The notes: generated from the sequence alone by a model not told the origin. DNA of 6,467 nt from a bacterium (GCA_020050895.1 JAGVJW010000004.1:1-6467); one strand, 5' to 3'; shown: positions 1-5,682, counted from the first letter of the stretch. Program-made: numbers and translations.

Positions 1-1
1 A

Positions 2-298
2 AGTGGGAAAGTATTTCCTTGGGCCTATGTAGTGGGTAATAAGAACCCTTGTGGACCTGTTCCGGGTCCAGGCTATTGCGTTTGTTGGGCTACCGTCAAG
101 ATGCCTGGCAAGATCCCTATTCCGGGAACTGGCAGGTGTGAATCTGGTGATAGTGAGAATCATATAGGTTGCCTGCGCGATTCGGATTGCCCATTTTCTA
201 TTGCTGATAGTGGTAGTTTAATTCTTCGCCCTTCCGCATTTCCGGAATTCAACATTGGGCCGTTAGTACCCCTCTCTTTCTGGGGACCGTTAATCTAG
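2..298 (+). CDS. 3' end of an unrecognised cysteine/proline/glycine-rich protein (partial)
   Basis: A reading frame is open from the first bases of the window to a TAG at 296-298, giving 98 residues without an ATG. A GTG at 32 is in frame but has no Shine-Dalgarno sequence, so the start is probably upstream of the window. The visible part has six cysteines, including a YCVCW motif and a GCLRDSDCPF segment, with many Gly-Pro turns (CGPVPGPG, KIPIPGTG). The tail is hydrophobic and aromatic and ends in SFWGPLI. Paired cysteines and low charge would fit a secreted or cell-surface protein, but no signal peptide is visible because the N-terminus is missing. The CxxDSDCP spacing resembles short disulphide motifs in secreted Cys-rich proteins, which is weak evidence. 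The frame converges on folC across a 71-bp gap with no clear terminator; a GATGGTG/CACCATC inverted repeat (329-335/364-370) lacks a T-run. I do not recognise the family, and a fortuitous open frame remains possible. Confidence 0.45.
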   Translation, partial: SGKVFPWAYVVGNKNPCGPVPGPGYCVCWATVKMPGKIPIPGTGRCESGDSENHIGCLRDSDCPFSIADSGSLILRPSAFPEFNIGPLVPLSFWGPLI

Positions 299-369
299 GC
301 CCGGAGACCTGAGCACGATGCCGGGGATGATGGTGCCGGGAGGAATCTGCCGGATGCAGGTGCCACCAT

Positions 370-1656
370 CTATAGTGCGGCAACAGCTTCGTCGGCTACG
401 TAGAAGCTGCCACAGATAACGGTCGGTCCGCGCAGGACTGCCCGGCGGACTGCATCGGCAACGCTTGTGTGCGTCGATATTCTTTGGTAGCCGGCCTGTG
501 CGGCTAGCTGTTCCAAGCCCCCTACAGAAATAGCTCTGTCGAAGTTTGGCGCACAAAGATGCAGCGTCGAAACGAGTGGCTTTAGTCTCTCGAGCATCCC
601 AAGAAGATCTTTATCGCGCATGCCGCCGAAAACAACCTGCCATGAATGGTCGCGGTATCCTGCCTGTTGGAGTGTGTCAACCAGGGCTTCAACGCCGGAT
701 GGATTGTGCGATACGTCGAGAACAACGGTTGGGTCTTTACGAACAAGCTGAACGCGTCCTTCGATTCCGGTTTTAGCATCAACCAATCGCAAACCGTCGC
801 GAACATGATCTTCGCTAATAAAATAAACATTTTTAATATGCGGCAATGTTGCCATCACGGTTGCGATATTCCGTGCCTGATGAGCGCCGGCCAGCGGTGT
901 TGTGTAATAGTGAAGCAAGTCACCATCAATAACACTAACGCTCATCGAGAGATCGGGGTAAATATCGTCGACCTCAACACGCACAACATCTTCGGCAAAC
1001 GTTACCGTAGTTTGAGCTTCTGCAGCGCGTTGTTCAAATATTTGATGTATGAGTTGTCTTGAAGAATCAGCTCCCTGCTGCCCCACAATAACAGGAACCT
1101 CGGACTTGATTATTCCCGCCTTTTCCAACGCAATGTTTTCAATTGTTGCACCGAGGTATTCCATGTGGTCGAAATCTATTTGTGTTATCACAGATACGAG
1201 CGGCTCGATAACATTCGTGGCGTCGAGCCGACCTCCCATTCCCGTTTCAAAAATGGCAACATCAACTCTGCGTTCTGCAAAGTATACAAAGGCCATCGCC
1301 GTTGTGATTTCGAAGAATGTTGCATCGATTTCTCTGCCATTCTCCAACAAAGGTTTCCCGATTCGCACAATGTCTTCATCGGAAATCATTTCGTTGTTAA
1401 TGCGGATTCGCTCGTTAAAACGGCGTACGTGTGGCGACGTGTAAAGGCCCACGTTATAGCCGGCGCACTGCAGGATCGACGAAATCATGGCACATGTACT
1501 GCCTTTGCCATTTGTACCGGCAACATGAATAGAAGGATATCGGGTATAGGGGTTTTCTAATCTTTCGCACAATGACTGAATTCGCGTCAGTCCAAGTTTT
1601 ACCTTGGAATGACTCATCATGGCATACAGTTCATTCAGCAGCGGTTCTATCGACAT
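370..1656 (-). CDS. folC: Bifunctional folylpolyglutamate synthase / dihydrofolate synthase
   Basis: This is a cytoplasmic ATP-dependent ligase of the Mur ligase family. It adds glutamate to dihydropteroate and/or to reduced folates, which makes and retains folate cofactors. The 428-aa product has the family's usual length. The N-terminal ATPase domain shows the P-loop GTNGKGS at residues 47-53, a substrate loop TSPHVRRFNERIR near 73-85, the ETGMGGRLDATN motif at 137-148, and IALEKAGIIK at 175-184. The lysine there is at the position of the carbamylated lysine in this family. The C-terminal domain carries LDVSHNP at 313-319, a variant of the common DGAHNP, then GGMRDKD near 344-350, and ends in a typical GSFYVADE strand. 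I chose ATG 1656, giving MSIEPLLNEL. An in-frame GTG at 1689 adds 11 residues that only translate the rpsA terminator hairpin. No Shine-Dalgarno is visible. The gene lies 69 nt downstream of rpsA on the same strand, so expression may depend on read-through. Whether it does both reactions cannot be told from sequence. Confidence 0.95.
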   Translation of the reverse strand: MSIEPLLNELYAMMSHSKVKLGLTRIQSLCERLENPYTRYPSIHVAGTNGKGSTCAMISSILQCAGYNVGLYTSPHVRRFNERIRINNEMISDEDIVRIGKPLLENGREIDATFFEITTAMAFVYFAERRVDVAIFETGMGGRLDATNVIEPLVSVITQIDFDHMEYLGATIENIALEKAGIIKSEVPVIVGQQGADSSRQLIHQIFEQRAAEAQTTVTFAEDVVRVEVDDIYPDLSMSVSVIDGDLLHYYTTPLAGAHQARNIATVMATLPHIKNVYFISEDHVRDGLRLVDAKTGIEGRVQLVRKDPTVVLDVSHNPSGVEALVDTLQQAGYRDHSWQVVFGGMRDKDLLGMLERLKPLVSTLHLCAPNFDRAISVGGLEQLAAQAGYQRISTHTSVADAVRRAVLRGPTVICGSFYVADEAVAAL

Positions 1657-1660
1657 TGGC

Positions 1661-1703
1661 GCAAACAAAAAAATAATGCCGGGTATCACGGATACCCGGC
1701 ATT
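1661..1703 (-). terminator. Intrinsic terminator after rpsA, in the folC leader
   Basis: On the minus strand a 13-bp perfect stem (AATGCCGGGTATC, loop CGT, then its complement) occupies 1703-1675. It is followed directly by ATTTTTTTGTTTG. This has the form of a Rho-independent terminator. It starts 23 nt after the rpsA stop codon, and its U-tract ends a few bases before the folC start at 1656. It should therefore end most rpsA transcripts and limit read-through into folC. The stem core (1676-1702) matches the palindrome at 3724-3750 at 26 of 27 positions, so the hairpin may come from a dispersed repeat. Confidence 0.85.
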
Positions 1704-1725
1704 GAATCTTGTATCTACAGTAGGC

Positions 1726-3597
1726 TCACTCCTCTTCGACGGATTCGCTGGATTCCAGGTCTTCTATTGAAGGAGCAATGGCGGAGCCATCCGTGAATTT
1801 ATCTGCATTCGGTACCGGGTGATTCACATTGTAGGTCGCGATTTCGTCAGCCGACTTCGTGCGAAGAAGCTCCACAACGGAGAGAACTATCTTCTTCTGC
1901 TCCTTGTCGAATTCAACAACCTTCAACGGAAGTACATCACCGACGTTAAAGTAGTCGGCAATAGTGCGTACAGGGGCAAACGATAATTGTGAGACTGGCA
2001 CGAAGCCATCTACACCCTGAGGCATCTCAACAATCACGCCCTTGTCTATGACCCGAACAATCTTTCCTTCGGTGTCCATACCGACATTAAATTCATTTTC
2101 GAAAATGTCCCATGGATTTTCCGTGATCTGCTTGTGTCCAAGCGAAATCCTTCGGTGTTCGTTGTCGATGGCAAGCACGATTACATCAACGATATCGCCC
2201 TTCTTAACGAATTCGCCTGGGTGACGGATTTTCTTTGTCCAAGACAAATCGCTGATGTGCACCAAGCCATCCACACCAGGTTCGAGTTCGATGAACACTC
2301 CAAAATTCGTAAGGTTTCGTACAACACCTTTGTGCACCGAGCTTACTGGATACTTCGCTGTAAGATCGTTCCATGGATCTGGTTCCAGTTGTTTCATACC
2401 CAGAGCCAGTTTGCGATCTGCTTTGTCTATACTCAACACAATAGCGCTGACTACCTGACCCAGAGAAACCACCTGCGAAGGATGTTTGACGTGTTGCGTC
2501 CAACTCATTTCACTGATGTGAATCAATCCTTCAACACCTTTTTCAATTTCAATAAAAGCACCGTAATCGGTTAGCGATACAACCTTTCCAGAAACCTTCG
2601 TACCGGGTGCATAACGCTCGCCGATTGCTTCCCACGGATGTTCCGTGAGTTGCTTCATTCCAAGAGAAATACGTTTTCTATTCGGATCGTAATCAAGAAC
2701 CACAACCTTGACTTGCTGATCGAGCGACACAACTTCGCTCGGATGGGTAACACGTCCCCAGGATAAATCCGTGATGTGTACCAGGCCATCTACACCACCA
2801 AGGTCGACAAAGACGCCGAAATCCGAAATCGCTTTAACAACACCTTCAAGTACAAGCCCCTTTTCAAGAAGATTGAGAATCTTTCCGCGTTGTTCTGTGA
2901 GTTGTTCTTCGAGCAAGACCTTGTGGCTTACAACAACATTTTCGCTTGGGTGATTTACTTTAACCACACGTACATCAAGGTTGCGGCCAACCCATGAATC
3001 GAAATCACGCACAGGGCGAACATCAATCTGGGATCCAGGCAAGAACGCTTCGATGCCAAGCAGATCGACGACCATGCCGCCCTTTATGCGCCGAAGTATT
3101 CTCACTGGGGTTACGGATTGTGTTTCGTGCAGCTTGAGAATATCGTCCCACGTTTTCATGAAATCTGCACGGCGGCGCGATAAAATCAAGCGCCCTTCAG
3201 GGTCTTCAATTTTCTCAACGAAAACATCCACACCATCGCCGGGTGTAAGTGTTTCAGCGCCTACGAATTCTGCCCGCGGAACGATTCCAAGCGATTTAAA
3301 ACCGATGTCGACGAGAATTTCGTCTTTAGTTACGGAAATCACCTTTCCGTGAACCATCTCATCTTCTTTAACCTTGGAGAGCATGGTATCGAACATGCTC
3401 CGGAACGCATCGTCGTCCATCGACACATTATCCAGATCACCTTCCAGTATTGCTGCAAGTGCTGTTTTTTTAATGCGAGTGTGTGTGGGAGGGGGCTGCG
3501 GGGTGGGTATATCGGCTATTGCTGATACTGCATCTTCAGATGTATGCTGATGTGCTGTTTCCGGTGATGTCTCCTGTGTTGTTTCCTGATCCGTCAT
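1726..3597 (-). CDS. rpsA: 30S ribosomal protein S1 (six S1 domains)
   Basis: Ribosomal protein S1 binds mRNA and helps dock and unfold it on the 30S subunit. The 623-aa product carries six OB-fold S1 repeats at about residues 79-142, 160-228, 247-315, 332-402, 419-488 and 506-575. Repeats 3-5 show the canonical RNA-binding pattern, such as DFGVFVDLGGVDGLVHITDLSW-type segments with F, F and H, followed by HP and a conserved LGMKQL or LGHKQ end. Repeats 1 and 2 are divergent, as is usual for the ribosome-docking repeats. An about 78-residue leader rich in Thr, Gln, Glu and Pro precedes repeat 1, and a tail ending ESSESVEEE follows repeat 6; both are likely disordered. I chose ATG 3597 (MTDQETTQET), which has AAGG about 7 nt upstream. 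A TTG at 3645 would add 16 residues with poor support. No cmk lies just upstream, unlike the cmk-rpsA order seen in many bacteria. The gene appears monocistronic, with its own promoter and terminator. Confidence 0.96.
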   Translation of the reverse strand: MTDQETTQETSPETAHQHTSEDAVSAIADIPTPQPPPTHTRIKKTALAAILEGDLDNVSMDDDAFRSMFDTMLSKVKEDEMVHGKVISVTKDEILVDIGFKSLGIVPRAEFVGAETLTPGDGVDVFVEKIEDPEGRLILSRRRADFMKTWDDILKLHETQSVTPVRILRRIKGGMVVDLLGIEAFLPGSQIDVRPVRDFDSWVGRNLDVRVVKVNHPSENVVVSHKVLLEEQLTEQRGKILNLLEKGLVLEGVVKAISDFGVFVDLGGVDGLVHITDLSWGRVTHPSEVVSLDQQVKVVVLDYDPNRKRISLGMKQLTEHPWEAIGERYAPGTKVSGKVVSLTDYGAFIEIEKGVEGLIHISEMSWTQHVKHPSQVVSLGQVVSAIVLSIDKADRKLALGMKQLEPDPWNDLTAKYPVSSVHKGVVRNLTNFGVFIELEPGVDGLVHISDLSWTKKIRHPGEFVKKGDIVDVIVLAIDNEHRRISLGHKQITENPWDIFENEFNVGMDTEGKIVRVIDKGVIVEMPQGVDGFVPVSQLSFAPVRTIADYFNVGDVLPLKVVEFDKEQKKIVLSVVELLRTKSADEIATYNVNHPVPNADKFTDGSAIAPSIEDLESSESVEEE

Positions 3598-3688
3598 AAA
3601 TGCCTTGATGTTAGCAGTGTAGCGCGACCCTTCGCAACCTGCCAACGAGTTTGATTAGTGGAACAAACTGAGGGTCGGGAAAAGAGAA

Positions 3689-3696
3689 CAAAGATA
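3689..3696 (-). promoter_or_regulatory. Putative rpsA promoter, -7 box TATCTTTG
   Basis: On the minus strand TATCTTTG matches the TAnnTTTG -7 consensus known for Bacteroidota housekeeping sigma factors. Exactly 19 nt upstream lies TTC (3718-3716), one base from the TTG -33 element. The box lies 91 nt upstream of the rpsA ATG, implying a leader of about 80-85 nt. An AT-rich stretch (AAAATTTTTA) lies between the two elements. The assignment rests on the match alone and on the inferred phylum. Confidence 0.45.
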
Positions 3697-3719
3697 GGTA
3701 AAAATTTTAGTGCGCGAAG

Positions 3720-3754
3720 CGCCATGCCGGGTATTACGGATACCCGGCATGGCG
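3720..3754. repeat. 35-bp palindrome in the divergent rpsA / small-gene spacer
   Basis: Arms 3720-3735 and 3739-3754 pair over 16 bp, with one T-G wobble, around the loop ACG. The core arm is ATGCCGGGTAT, the same as the hairpin at the 3' end of rpsA (1676-1702), with only one base different across 27 nt. This copy has longer flanking pairs (GCC/GGC). It has no adjoining T-run on the + strand, and only a distant one on the - strand, so it is not an obvious terminator here. It sits between two divergent putative promoters. It could be a member of a dispersed palindromic (REP-like) family, an orphan terminator, or an operator. Confidence 0.8.
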
Positions 3755-3784
3755 GATAACACGGCGGTTTGAGATTCCAAAAAG

Positions 3785-3792
3785 TAACTTTG
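3785..3792 (+). promoter_or_regulatory. Putative promoter of the 82-aa gene, -7 box TAACTTTG
   Basis: TAACTTTG matches TAnnTTTG and lies 25 nt upstream of the ATG at 3818, which would give a very short leader. A TTTG at 3768-3771 is the nearest -33-like element, but at 13 nt the spacing is shorter than expected. The support is the match and its position only. Confidence 0.35.
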
Positions 3793-3817
3793 GCATGGTT
3801 TTTTGTGTTATTACATT

Positions 3818-4066
3818 ATGGATTGGTTCGACGCATTTGACGAAGTATTCGCATCGGTTGAGCGATACGTAGAAATTCATGGCAAACCCCCCGCTGAGCT
3901 TGCCGTGTCGCCAGCACTTTATGAATGGCTTGCCGAACTGCAAAGAGAATCTAATTTCCTGGGTGGCTCTCCTCCCTCTGATCCAGTGGTCCTTGAAACT
4001 GCGTATGGTATTATCCCGCTTGTGATTAATGAGAAATTGGATCCGTACGAAATCATACCGTTATAG
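3818..4066 (+). CDS. Hypothetical small acidic protein (82 aa), unrecognised
   Basis: The ATG at 3818 gives MDWFDAFDEVFASVERYVEI and the frame ends at TAG 4064-4066. A TTG at 3803 would add five residues but is less likely. The protein is strongly acidic, with about 15 Asp/Glu against 4 Lys/Arg. It has an amphipathic N-terminal helix (about 2-20), then HGKPPAELAVSPALYEWLAE and a second helix. A Gly-Ser-Pro loop near 50-55 follows, and then a beta-like end with AYGIIPLVINEKLDPYEIIP. There is no signal peptide, membrane segment or cysteine, so it is probably a soluble cytoplasmic protein. The helix-loop-strand layout with a final YGxxPLVI...PYEI phrase could suggest an adaptor or a small structural fold, but I cannot assign a family. 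It is divergent from rpsA and lies 77 nt upstream of tRNA-Arg. No clear Shine-Dalgarno is seen. It is supported as a gene by its compact composition and by the TAnnTTTG box upstream. Confidence 0.6.
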   Translation: MDWFDAFDEVFASVERYVEIHGKPPAELAVSPALYEWLAELQRESNFLGGSPPSDPVVLETAYGIIPLVINEKLDPYEIIPL

Positions 4067-4085
4067 TAATTAGTTTTAAGCATAA

Positions 4086-4125
4086 GCACCTGGCACGTGG
4101 CACCTGGCACGTGGCACCTGGCACG
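4086..4125. repeat. Tandem heptamer array GCAC[C/G]TG upstream of tRNA-Arg
   Basis: Forty bases consist of GCACCTG and GCACGTG in strict alternation: five full heptamers followed by GCACG. This equals a 14-bp unit repeated 2.9 times without error. Every second unit contains the palindrome CACGTG, and units pair with each other imperfectly, so the array can fold on itself. It lies between the 82-aa gene (19 nt before) and tRNA-Arg (18 nt after). It overlaps the region where a -33 element would sit. Its role is unknown. Confidence 0.9.
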
Positions 4126-4129
4126 ACGT

Positions 4130-4137
4130 TATTTTAG
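4130..4137 (+). promoter_or_regulatory. Possible tRNA-Arg promoter -7 box (TATTTTAG)
   Basis: TATTTTAG differs by one base from TAnnTTTG and ends 6 nt before the tRNA's first base, which would give almost no 5' leader. No -33 TTG is visible because the heptamer array occupies that region. This is a weak call. The tRNA may instead be transcribed from further upstream. Confidence 0.22.
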
Positions 4138-4143
4138 CACCAT

Positions 4144-4217
4144 GCGCCCGTAGCTCAGTTGGATAGAGCAACAGCCTTCTAAGCTGTGGGTCGCAGGTTC
4201 GAATCCTGCCGGGCGTA
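4144..4217 (+). tRNA. tRNA-Arg (anticodon UCU)
   Basis: The 74-nt cloverleaf is complete. The acceptor stem is GCGCCCG/CGGGCGT, with a G-U first pair, and the D stem is GCTC/GAGC. The anticodon stem is ACAGC/GCTGT around the loop CTTCTAA, and the T stem is GCAGG/CCTGC around TTCGAAT. The discriminator is A. The anticodon TCT at 4178-4180 reads AGA and, by wobble, AGG. The 3' CCA is not encoded (CAG follows) and must be added by the tRNA nucleotidyltransferase. No terminator separates it from hmgA, 60 bp downstream. Confidence 0.97.
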
Positions 4218-4225
4218 CAGATTGA

Positions 4226-4238
4226 ATGGTGCCACGTG
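4226..4238. repeat. Inverted partial copy of the array; complements the tRNA 5' flank
   Basis: GGTGCCACGTG (4228-4238) is the reverse complement of CACGTGGCACC, a sequence within the array at 4086-4125. ATGGTGC (4226-4232) also pairs exactly with GCACCAT (4137-4143), which abuts the first base of the tRNA. The tRNA is therefore framed by sequences that could form a 7-bp stem closing around its precursor, or a longer pairing with the array. Confidence 0.65.
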
Positions 4239-4265
4239 GCCTCCAGGTTATTGCTCAAACGCTTG

Positions 4266-4271
4266 AAAGGA
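4266..4271 (+). promoter_or_regulatory. Shine-Dalgarno AAAGGA of hmgA
   Basis: AAAGGA lies 6 nt before the ATG at 4278 and fixes that start. It is the clearest ribosome binding site in the window, where the other starts have weak sites or none. Confidence 0.7.
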
Positions 4272-4277
4272 TAGAAC

Positions 4278-5567
4278 ATGAATGATTTGCATTACATGAG
4301 CGGCTTCGGCAATGACTTTGCCACGGAATCGGTGAAGGGGGCTTTGCCAGCCGGACAGAATTCGCCGCAGAAACCAGCGTATGGGCTGTACACTGAGCAA
4401 ATAAACGGGACGGCTTTTACGGCTCCGAGATCGAGTAACAGACGTTCGTGGATGTATCGGATTCGTCCGTCGGTTGTGCATAGGCCGTATGAGCGAATCG
4501 ATAACGCCCTGGTGCGATCCACGCCATTCAATGAAGTCGATACCACTCCCAATCAACTGCGATGGAGCCCTCTAGATGTCCCGTCTGTGCCTACAACGTT
4601 TGTGCAGGGTTTGCGAACGATTGCAGGTAATGGCGACGTAGCAACGCATTCGGGATCGGCAATACACATGTATGTGGCCAACAGTAGTATGGTTGATACA
4701 TTTTTTTATAATGCAGATGGTGAGCTTTTGGTGGTGCCACAAATGGGGCGCCTTTCGTTTCTTACTGAGTTGGGTATACTCAGCGTAGAACCTGGCGAAA
4801 TTTGTGTGATACCTCGCGGCTTCAAGTTTCGCGTGGAAATGAATGAACCGTGCCGCGGTTACATTCTCGAGAACTATGGTGCAGCGCTGCGTCTGCCGGA
4901 TCTTGGACCTATTGGTGCGAATGGTCTGGCATACCCGCGGGATTTCCTAACACCCGTTGCATGGTACGAGGATCGCACCGGTGAATTTGAAGTAATAACA
5001 AAATTTATGGGTAACCTTTGGCGGGGTGTCTATGATCACTCGCCGCTGAATGTTGTTGCTTGGCACGGCAACTATGCCCCCTACAAATACAACCTCAGAA
5101 ATTTTCAGTGCATCAACACCGTTACGTTCGACCATCCCGATCCTTCAATCTATACAGTTTTAACATCTCCTTCCGACACTCCTGGAATGGCTAATGCCGA
5201 TTTTGTTGTGTTTCCACCCCGATGGATTGTTGCCGAACACACTTTTCGTCCACCATGGTTTCACCGAAACTTTATGAACGAATTCATGGGCCTCATCGAA
5301 GGAGTTTATGATGCTAAGGAAGGAGGCGGGTTTGAGCCGGGAGGAGCTTCGCTGCATAATTGTATGAGCGGACATGGTCCCGACGCCGAGACGTATGCAA
5401 AAATGACGTCGGCAGATCTAAAACCTGTGAAACTTGAAGGGACATTGGCCTTCATGTTTGAGACGGGTTTGGTGGCGCGACCAACGGCTTTTGCAATGTC
5501 GTGCTCTGAACTTCAGGCGGATTATTGGGAATGCTGGCAGGGTTTGAAGCCAGAATTTAAAGTCTAA
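4278..5567 (+). CDS. hmgA: Homogentisate 1,2-dioxygenase
   Basis: This cytoplasmic non-haem Fe(II) enzyme opens the ring of homogentisate with O2 to give 4-maleylacetoacetate. It is the central step of tyrosine and phenylalanine breakdown. The 429-aa product is full length for the family. It begins with the typical YMSGFGNDFATES and runs through SWMYRIRPSVVH, then a cupin domain with EPGEICVIPRGFKF (170-183). The C-terminal catalytic cupin follows. By alignment with human HGD the iron ligands are H329, E335 (in WFHRNFMNEF) and H366 (in SGHGPD), and the catalytic base is H286 (in FDHPDPS). All are present. The FRPPWFHRN and MGLIEGVYDAKEGGG blocks are characteristic. The start has a good Shine-Dalgarno. 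No other tyrosine-degradation gene (hppD, maiA, fahA) lies beside it in this window, so those genes must be elsewhere if the pathway is complete. Its presence implies aerobic growth on aromatic amino acids. SRP RNA begins 19 nt after its stop. Confidence 0.97.
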   Translation: MNDLHYMSGFGNDFATESVKGALPAGQNSPQKPAYGLYTEQINGTAFTAPRSSNRRSWMYRIRPSVVHRPYERIDNALVRSTPFNEVDTTPNQLRWSPLDVPSVPTTFVQGLRTIAGNGDVATHSGSAIHMYVANSSMVDTFFYNADGELLVVPQMGRLSFLTELGILSVEPGEICVIPRGFKFRVEMNEPCRGYILENYGAALRLPDLGPIGANGLAYPRDFLTPVAWYEDRTGEFEVITKFMGNLWRGVYDHSPLNVVAWHGNYAPYKYNLRNFQCINTVTFDHPDPSIYTVLTSPSDTPGMANADFVVFPPRWIVAEHTFRPPWFHRNFMNEFMGLIEGVYDAKEGGGFEPGGASLHNCMSGHGPDAETYAKMTSADLKPVKLEGTLAFMFETGLVARPTAFAMSCSELQADYWECWQGLKPEFKV

Positions 5568-5572
5568 TTGCG

Positions 5573-5580
5573 TAGTTTTG
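5573..5580 (+). promoter_or_regulatory. Putative SRP RNA promoter, -7 box TAGTTTTG
   Basis: TAGTTTTG matches TAnnTTTG and ends 6 nt before the predicted SRP RNA 5' end, as expected for a transcription start there. It lies in the 19-bp gap after hmgA. A -33 element at standard spacing would fall inside the hmgA 3' end; no good TTG is seen at that distance. Confidence 0.45.
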
Positions 5581-5586
5581 TTGTTC

Positions 5587-5682
5587 AGCCAAGTCCCGTG
5601 CGATTGTGCCGAACCCAACTCCGCCAGGTCCGGAAGGAAGCAACGGTCAGTTTGTGTACAAGGCGCCACGGTAAACTTGGCT
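5587..5682 (+). ncRNA. ffs: Signal recognition particle RNA (small bacterial type, 4.5S-like)
   Basis: This RNA pairs with Ffh to target nascent membrane and secreted proteins to FtsY and SecYEG. The conserved domain IV is unmistakable: CCAGGTCCGGAAGGAAGC at 5624-5641, with a GGAA tetraloop at 5632-5635 closed by TCC/GGA, and the asymmetric and symmetric internal loops recognised by Ffh. An outer pair CCG/CGG (5621-5623/5644-5646) follows. The ends close with AGCCAAGT (5587-5594) against ACTTGGCT (5675-5682), and inside that CCGTG (5596-5600) pairs with CACGG (5667-5671). At about 96 nt it is a hairpin without an Alu domain, the small form common in Gram-negative bacteria. The exact ends are inferred from the pairing. 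Confidence 0.93.

Noticed and set aside
290..556. 88-aa minus-strand frame overlapping the folC 3' end
   Set aside because: It runs in another frame within folC, which has all its motifs to the normal C-terminus. The extension past the folC stop has no recognisable content.
546..1560. Several plus-strand frames of 76-138 aa opposite folC
   Set aside because: They lie entirely antisense to a well-supported gene and have no start signals or family features.
1657..1689. GTG start extending folC by 11 residues
   Set aside because: The extra residues are a translation of the terminator hairpin and U-tract.
2042..3352. Plus-strand frames up to 146 aa, and a 99-aa minus-strand frame, over rpsA
   Set aside because: They are shadows of the repeated S1 domains. 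Their repeated phrases (for example MCTRPSTP and MCTKPSTP) reflect the rpsA repeats read in the wrong frame.
3598..3645. TTG start extending rpsA by 16 residues
   Set aside because: The ATG at 3597 has an AAGG element nearby and starts a plausible hydrophilic leader. The extension contains no conserved sequence.
4086..4125. CRISPR array
   Set aside because: Units are contiguous 7-mers without spacers, and no cas gene is nearby.
4144..4238. Integration (att) site at tRNA-Arg
   Set aside because: There is no integrase and no second copy of the tRNA 3' end in the window. The inverted flanks are not the direct repeats expected of an integrated element.
4076..4279. 67-aa minus-strand frame containing GRIRTCDPQLRR
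   Set aside because: It is the antisense translation of tRNA-Arg plus the heptamer array. This peptide pattern is a familiar spurious product opposite tRNA genes.
4248..5669. Minus-strand frames of 62-102 aa opposite hmgA and SRP RNA
   Set aside because: They are antisense to a complete enzyme with intact active-site residues and to a structured RNA, and have no independent support.
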